Part shown: in pieces, positions 51,176-55,378 of the stretch
Layout: each line of letters starts with the position of its first letter
Position numbering within the stretch: position 1 is the stretch's first letter
Assembly (NCBI GenBank): GCA_012840725.1
Contig: DURQ01000040.1
Location: 1-55,378 of the forward strand
Reading direction: 5' to 3'
Length of the DNA: 55,378 nucleotides
Origin: Bacillota bacterium
GTDB lineage: Bacteria; Bacillota; Limnochordia; Darwinibacteriales; Darwinibacteriaceae
Notes under the pieces: model-generated
The model's input: only the letters and a program-made list of their open reading frames with translations
Databases searched by the model: none
What the model was told of the DNA's origin: nothing
Translations under genes and position numbers: made by a program

Positions 51176-52246
51176 ATGAGCCTTTTACGCGAGCTCCTGA
51201 CGCCAAAGCGCATCATAGTCTTCGTCATTCTTGCCGTTCTTCTGATCTTCTTCTCACGGCAGCTGGGTACGGTCGTACTCCCCTTCCTCATCGCCGCCAG
51301 CTGTGCTGTGATCCTCGAACCATTGGTGAATTTCCTCGTACGCCGACTGCGTTTTCCACGCTCTATCGCCGCGTTAGCCACCTTGATAGCCGTTGGCGGT
51401 TTGGCCCTGTACGGCATCATCCTGATCATCGGCCAGCTGGTAGGCCAGCTCATAGACCTGGCTTCGCTCCTGCCGGTCTACCGCGAGACCATCACGGACA
51501 TGACGGAAGACCTGCTGTCCCACGTGCAGGCACTCAACGAAAGCCTCCCTGCCATCGTCAGCGTGAACATCCAGAACAGTGTTCAGGACTTCCTTGTTAC
51601 CCTGGAAAACAGCACCAAAGACTTGATCAACCGTGTCCTGGAAATGTTCTCAGGAATGCCTTCATTCGTCCTGGTCACCATCATCACCCTGGTGGCCACC
51701 TACTTCATCTCGCGGGATAAGGACTTGATCATCGATACCTTCATGCAGTTTGTTCCTCCCTCTTCCCGCGAAAAAGCCCTGGAGTTCCGGGAGAAGCTCA
51801 GTGTCGACCTGTTCGGCTATGTCAAAGGCCGCTTCCTGATGCTCCTCATCTCCATGGCCATCACCGCGATAGGCCTGGTCCTCATCGGCACGCGTTATTG
51901 GGTCCTGCTGGCCATCGTCATCGGGATCATCGATCAGATCCCCGTGATCGGCCCCGGGATCGTCTTCACTCCGTGGGTAGCCATGTGCGTGATTGCGGGC
52001 GACATCGATCGAGCTGTCTACCTCACCCTGCTCTACTTCGTGCTCTTTGCTGTAAGGAACTTTGCTGAGCCGAAGATTATCGGCGACTCCGTCGGCCTGC
52101 ACCCGCTGATCATGCTTCTGGCCATGTACGGCGGTGTCGTGTTCTTCGGCGTGGTTGGGCTCATCCTCGGACCGGTGCTGGCCATCATCATCCGGGCTAC
52201 GACAGCAGCGGGGTTGATCAAGTTTCCGCCCTACTCGGACAAGTAA
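51176..52246 (+). CDS. AI-2E-family / YtvI-like membrane protein
   Basis: 356 aa with about seven membrane segments and a central amphipathic region (110-165). IIDQIPVIGPGIVFTPW, VRNFAEPKIIGDSVGLHPL and MYGGVVFFGVVGLILGPVLA are diagnostic of the AI-2E transporter superfamily; the PKIIGDSVGLHPL form is typical of the YtvI sporulation subgroup. The transport substrate is not known. ATG at 51176, GGAGG seven bases upstream, terminator right after. Confidence 0.9.
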   Translation: MSLLRELLTPKRIIVFVILAVLLIFFSRQLGTVVLPFLIAASCAVILEPLVNFLVRRLRFPRSIAALATLIAVGGLALYGIILIIGQLVGQLIDLASLLPVYRETITDMTEDLLSHVQALNESLPAIVSVNIQNSVQDFLVTLENSTKDLINRVLEMFSGMPSFVLVTIITLVATYFISRDKDLIIDTFMQFVPPSSREKALEFREKLSVDLFGYVKGRFLMLLISMAITAIGLVLIGTRYWVLLAIVIGIIDQIPVIGPGIVFTPWVAMCVIAGDIDRAVYLTLLYFVLFAVRNFAEPKIIGDSVGLHPLIMLLAMYGGVVFFGVVGLILGPVLAIIIRATTAAGLIKFPPYSDK

Positions 52247-52250
52247 CTCT

Positions 52251-52281
52251 AAACCCCTTACATAAAAGGGGTTTTCTTTTT
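52251..52281 (+). terminator. Rho-independent terminator after the ytvI-like gene
   Basis: AAACCCCTT / AAGGGGTTT stem with a 6-base loop, then TCTTTTT. Confidence 0.92.
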
Positions 52282-52320
52282 GAACACTAAGGGTAGCCAC
52301 TGCGGACAAGGAGTGCATCC

Positions 52321-52935
52321 ATGTTCAGCTTGCCCTTAAGTGTTGCCCTGCTCACTCTCCTCACGGTCCTGCTCTTATTGGGTTTGGGACAGAGAGTTCT
52401 GGACCGCATGCGCCTTACCGACGCGGAAGCGGTGATCATCCTCCTGCTCATGATCGGCGGCCACTTCCTGCCCACGATTTCCCTGACTCCCCGCATCGCC
52501 TTAAACTTGGGCGGTCTTATCCCCTTTGGAGTAGGCATCTACCTGCTTGTTACTACTTCCACCCAGGAAAGACTCAGAGCGGTGGGAGTCACTCTCGTTA
52601 CGGCAGCCCTCATCTGGCTCAGCGATAAGTTCCTGCCGCTTCAGCCCGGCCTTCTCGATCCCGTTTTCAGCGGAGGGATTTTCGCCGGACTGACCGCCAC
52701 CATCTGGGGCCGGTCCAGGCGCAGCGCCTTCACAGCGGGACTTCTAGGAGTGCTTCTAGTCGATGCCACCAGTATGCTCCAGCTCTGGCTGCAGGGTTTG
52801 GAGGAACGGATCACCTTGGGCAGCGGCGGTCTCTTTTCCAGCGTTGTGCTGAGCTCCTTTTTAGCGGTCGCCCTGACTGAAGTCATCGGCGAAGTACGGG
52901 AGGCAATCCACCTGGGAGGAAACCGCGATGGCTAA
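52321..52935 (+). CDS. Membrane protein, DUF1614-like
   Basis: 204 aa with about six hydrophobic segments. DRMRLTDAEAVIILLLMIGGHFLPTISL and ALNLGGLIPFGVGIYLL early on, and LGSGGLFSSVVLSSFLAVALTE near the end, fit DUF1614 as I remember it; the assignment is tentative. The gene overlaps spoIIP by 8 bp, so it is co-translated with it. A sporulation role is inferred from that linkage only. ATG at 52321, SD AAGGAG about ten bases upstream. Confidence 0.7.
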   Translation: MFSLPLSVALLTLLTVLLLLGLGQRVLDRMRLTDAEAVIILLLMIGGHFLPTISLTPRIALNLGGLIPFGVGIYLLVTTSTQERLRAVGVTLVTAALIWLSDKFLPLQPGLLDPVFSGGIFAGLTATIWGRSRRSAFTAGLLGVLLVDATSMLQLWLQGLEERITLGSGGLFSSVVLSSFLAVALTEVIGEVREAIHLGGNRDG

Positions 52936-54010
52936 ACGGCTTCTGCTGATTGCTGCGGCTTTCTGCATTCTGGCCTTCGCACACCAACCGGCTGGTGCCG
53001 ATGATCTGTGGGATGAACTTCTGCCCTCCGGTCAGTATTACACCCTCCTTGACCCAGAAGGCGAGGTCCTTGTGGAAACCGGGCGGCGGATCTACCTCGA
53101 GGATCAATACCTGACCAGCGATAACCGGCTCTATGAAGTCGTAGAAGTGGATGAGGAAAAGAACACGGCCCGCACTGAGCTTGTGGGCGAGATCGAACTC
53201 AGGGTTACTCCCTGGTCCGAGCTCCGGCGGGAGTTGGGGCTGGCAGTCATCGAGGCGGCCGATCCCGAAACCAAGGGATCCATCGCGATCTACCACACCC
53301 ACAATGCTGAAAGCTACGTTCCCACCGATGGAACCGACTCCATCTACGGCAAAGGCGGGATCCACCATGTCGGGGGCGCGTTCGCTGAAGCCCTCCGCGA
53401 GCAAGGCATCACCGTACACTACTCCGAAACGCTGCATCTGCCCCACGACCGAGGAGCTTACAGGCGCTCCAGAGAAACGGTCCTAGAACTGATAGCCAAA
53501 GAACCCGACGCCATTTTCGATGTGCACCGCGATGCCGCTCCGAGCAGCGCCTATGCCATCCAGCTTGAGGACCAGTGGATGACCAGCATCCAGTTTGTGG
53601 TAGGACGCCAGAATCAGAACCTGGGCGTGAACAGAAAGTATGCCGAGTCCTTGAAGAAACTGGCCGATGACCTCTATCCCGGCCTGGTCAAAGGTATCTT
53701 CTTCGGAAGGGGCAACTACAACCAGGACCTGAGCCCCCTCAGCCTGCTGCTCGAAGTTGGGGCCCATACCAACAGCAGGGGAGCGGCCGAGCGCGGAGCC
53801 TCCCTCTTCGCCGAAGTCGTGGACTACTACTTCTACGGGCCTGAGGCCGAAGCTGGAAGGCGCAGCCAAGGATCTGCCGCCTGGCGAAGCGTCTTCGGCC
53901 TGATCATCTTCGCAGCGGCCGGCACGGCTGCTTTCTACGTGGTCAACGCGGGAGGGTTTGCTGCGGCATTGGAGCGTCTCAAGGCAGCCTTTCGCCTGCG
54001 CAACCGCTAG
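52928..54010 (+). CDS. spoIIP: Stage II sporulation protein P-like amidase/endopeptidase
   Basis: 360 aa. The SpoIIP domain at about 110-300 shows YHTHNAESYVPTDG (122-135) with the zinc-binding His, DVHRDA (198-203) and LLEVGAHTN (274-282). SpoIIP cleaves stem peptides from septal peptidoglycan during engulfment together with SpoIID. Unusually, it has a cleavable-looking signal peptide (1-24) and a C-terminal membrane helix (about 320-340); B. subtilis SpoIIP has its membrane anchor at the N-terminus. ATG at 52928 with GGGAGG six bases upstream, overlapping the previous gene. Confidence 0.88.
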   Translation: MAKRLLLIAAAFCILAFAHQPAGADDLWDELLPSGQYYTLLDPEGEVLVETGRRIYLEDQYLTSDNRLYEVVEVDEEKNTARTELVGEIELRVTPWSELRRELGLAVIEAADPETKGSIAIYHTHNAESYVPTDGTDSIYGKGGIHHVGGAFAEALREQGITVHYSETLHLPHDRGAYRRSRETVLELIAKEPDAIFDVHRDAAPSSAYAIQLEDQWMTSIQFVVGRQNQNLGVNRKYAESLKKLADDLYPGLVKGIFFGRGNYNQDLSPLSLLLEVGAHTNSRGAAERGASLFAEVVDYYFYGPEAEAGRRSQGSAAWRSVFGLIIFAAAGTAAFYVVNAGGFAAALERLKAAFRLRNR

Positions 54011-54099
54011 GCCCGCACCGCACCGATCTTCACCTCCACGCAGGAAATCGCCTTCAAAAAGGCGAAGTCAGCAGGCAAATGCTGAACGGAGTGATGGCA

Positions 54100-55188
54100 G
54101 TGAAGATCTTGCTGAGAGCCGTGATCGCGGTCGTGTTACTTGCTGTAGTGCTCGGTGGAGGCCTAGTCCTTTATCTCACCGTTACAGAGTACAAGCCGGA
54201 CGCGGTCACACCTGTCCAGGTCCACCAGCATCAGGGTGAAACCGTGAACGTACAGGATGAGCTGACCATCACCAGCTTCAACATCGGTTATGCAGCCTTA
54301 GATAGCGATGTGGACTTCTTTATGGACGGCGGCAGCATGTCCAGGGGCTTGAGCAGAGAACGCGTCGAGCAGAATCTGGCCAAGATCATCAACTTCCTTA
54401 ACTCCACCGGCTCTGATCTCTACGTGCTCCAGGAGGTCGATGAAGAGAGCACGAGGAGTTACGGCGTCAACCAGAAGGAGCGCATCGCTCAAGCGCTGCC
54501 TGATTATGTCTACAGCTATGCTTTGAACTATCGAGTTGGGTGGGTTCCTGTCCCCCTGCTGCAGCCCATGGGCAGGGTTGCCAGCGGCCTCCAGACCCTT
54601 TCCCGTTTTACGGTACATGAGTCCACCCGCTACTCATTGGCCAGTGAGGAATCGTGGCCAACGAGCATCGCCCACCTCAAGCGCTGTCTGCTGGAAAGCA
54701 GGATCCCGGTGAGCAACGGTCGAGAGCTGGTCATTGCCAACATCCATCTCTCAGCCTACGATGCGGGAGGAAAGCTGCGCGATGCGCAGCTGGCCTTTTT
54801 GGAAGAATACGTACGCTCAGAAGCCGCCAACGGCAACTACGTGATCATCGGCGGAGACTGGAATCACCTCTTGGCCAGCAATCCCCAGGAGTTTAGGGCG
54901 CGCTTTTCAGCTAACTGGCCTTCTTGGCTTCAGCTCCTGCCTGAGGGCGTCTTATCCGAGTTCGTCTGGGCATATGACGAGAACATTCCTTCTGTGAGGA
55001 ATCTCGACGCCTCCTACGACCCGCAGCGCACGTTTACCTGTACGATCGACGGCTTCCTGGTCTCTCCCAATGTGGAGGTCGTCAACGTGACCGGACACGA
55101 TCTGGGGTTTGAGTTCAGCGATCACCATCCTGTTACCATGACTTTCAGACTCATAGACGACACGGAAACGGACGAGGAAGCAGAATAA
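54100..55188 (+). CDS. Membrane-anchored endonuclease/exonuclease/phosphatase-family protein
   Basis: 362 aa. An N-terminal membrane segment (about 3-27) places the catalytic part outside the cytoplasm. The EEP fold is shown by ITSFNIGYAAL, VLQEVDEES with the metal-binding Glu, IANIHLSAYD, IIGGDWNHLL and the C-terminal SDHHPVTMTF. Possible activities are phosphodiesterase or phospholipase-like; a nuclease is less likely for this exported form. I chose the GTG at 54100, eight bases after GGAG; ATG at 54094 is an alternative. The gene follows spoIIP by about 90 bp. Confidence 0.85.
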   Translation: MKILLRAVIAVVLLAVVLGGGLVLYLTVTEYKPDAVTPVQVHQHQGETVNVQDELTITSFNIGYAALDSDVDFFMDGGSMSRGLSRERVEQNLAKIINFLNSTGSDLYVLQEVDEESTRSYGVNQKERIAQALPDYVYSYALNYRVGWVPVPLLQPMGRVASGLQTLSRFTVHESTRYSLASEESWPTSIAHLKRCLLESRIPVSNGRELVIANIHLSAYDAGGKLRDAQLAFLEEYVRSEAANGNYVIIGGDWNHLLASNPQEFRARFSANWPSWLQLLPEGVLSEFVWAYDENIPSVRNLDASYDPQRTFTCTIDGFLVSPNVEVVNVTGHDLGFEFSDHHPVTMTFRLIDDTETDEEAE

Positions 55189-55202
55189 CACGGATCAGCC
55201 TG

Positions 55203-55246
55203 AAAACGCCTCAGGGAGACGAAGACTTCTTGAGGCGTTTTTCTTC
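55203..55246 (+). terminator. Rho-independent terminator after the EEP-family gene
   Basis: AACGCCTCA / TGAGGCGTT stem followed by TTTCTTCT; the upstream arm is preceded by A residues that complement the T-run. Confidence 0.9.
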
Positions 55247-55253
55247 TGGGCAT

Positions 55254-55276
55254 GAAAAAAGACACCTTACGGTGTC
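55254..55276 (-). terminator. Rho-independent terminator of the tRNA-Asn transcript
   Basis: On the minus strand GACACC-GTAA-GGTGTC (55276-55261) followed by TTTTTTC, nine bases after the tRNA 3' end. Confidence 0.9.
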
Positions 55277-55284
55277 GAGAAAAA

Positions 55285-55359
<75 letters not shown>

Positions 55360-55378
55360 GCGACCTCCAATGCGACAC

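Overview
The window looks like chromosomal DNA from a GC-rich, endospore-forming, probably anaerobic Firmicute. Evidence for sporulation is a SpoIIP-type amidase, a SpoIID/LytB protein, a SPOCS (DUF3794) protein, a LysM/SleB-type hydrolase and a YtvI-like protein. A DarA/PstA c-di-AMP receptor, clean sigma-A promoters with good Shine-Dalgarno (SD) sites and many GTG/TTG starts fit the same lineage. Tryptophanase, acetate kinase and a 3-hydroxyacyl-CoA dehydrogenase suggest fermentation of amino acids or sugars. One secreted protein (28054-28653) has the beta-strand pattern and terminal Phe of an outer-membrane barrel, so a diderm Firmicute is possible but not shown. No phage, insertion sequence, CRISPR array or rRNA was seen. 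No stretch longer than about 260 bp lacks a gene.

Layout. 1-6904 (minus): tnaA, an M3 peptidase, an aroE-aroK fusion, aroA, aroC and the start of a chorismate mutase gene, tightly packed. 7081-10645 (plus): a heterodimeric ABC exporter. 10788-13415 (plus): an AlaX-type editing protein and an orphan histidine kinase. 13408-17431 (minus): a left-handed beta-helix protein, a DUF368 translocase, a PII-like protein with its own promoter and terminator, and a chemoreceptor. 17686-23938: a DinG-like helicase, then a minus-strand envelope operon (CoA-binding protein, SpoIID-like protein, flippase-like protein, small protein) and a divergent 5'-3' exonuclease. 23979-27273 (minus): diacetylchitobiose phosphorylase and its RpiR-type regulator. 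27496-36450: a C39 peptidase-like protein, the barrel-like protein, PepF, an FtsA-like protein with a repeat tail, secreted proteins, a split lysine exporter LysO, an esterase and a BadF-like ATPase.

36639-40259 (minus) is a DUF58/DUF4129/MoxR operon. 40376-44151 holds a DUF445 protein, a CAP-domain protein, a short thioredoxin-fold gene interrupted by an in-frame TGA, a propeller/coiled-coil protein and a divergent SPOCS protein. 44228-55188 holds a glycosyltransferase, darA, a CPBP protease, a small aromatic-rich ORF, guaB, an Hbd-like dehydrogenase, ackA, a SleB-like hydrolase, ytvI, a membrane protein, spoIIP and an exported EEP-family phosphodiesterase. A tRNA-Asn gene lies at the right end.

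The most notable observation is the gene at 41744-42040. A perfect SD precedes an ORF whose codon 19 is TGA. The TGA sits in a Cys-Gly-Gly-(TGA) motif, is followed by a hairpin with bacterial SECIS geometry, and the frame continues into a thioredoxin-like fold. This is a candidate, apparently CxxU-type, selenoprotein. Other items of interest are the five-repeat tail on the FtsA-like protein, the mother-cell-like divergent promoters at 43474-43548, the unannotated 48-aa ORF at 46303-46449, and a catabolic tryptophanase leading a shikimate operon.
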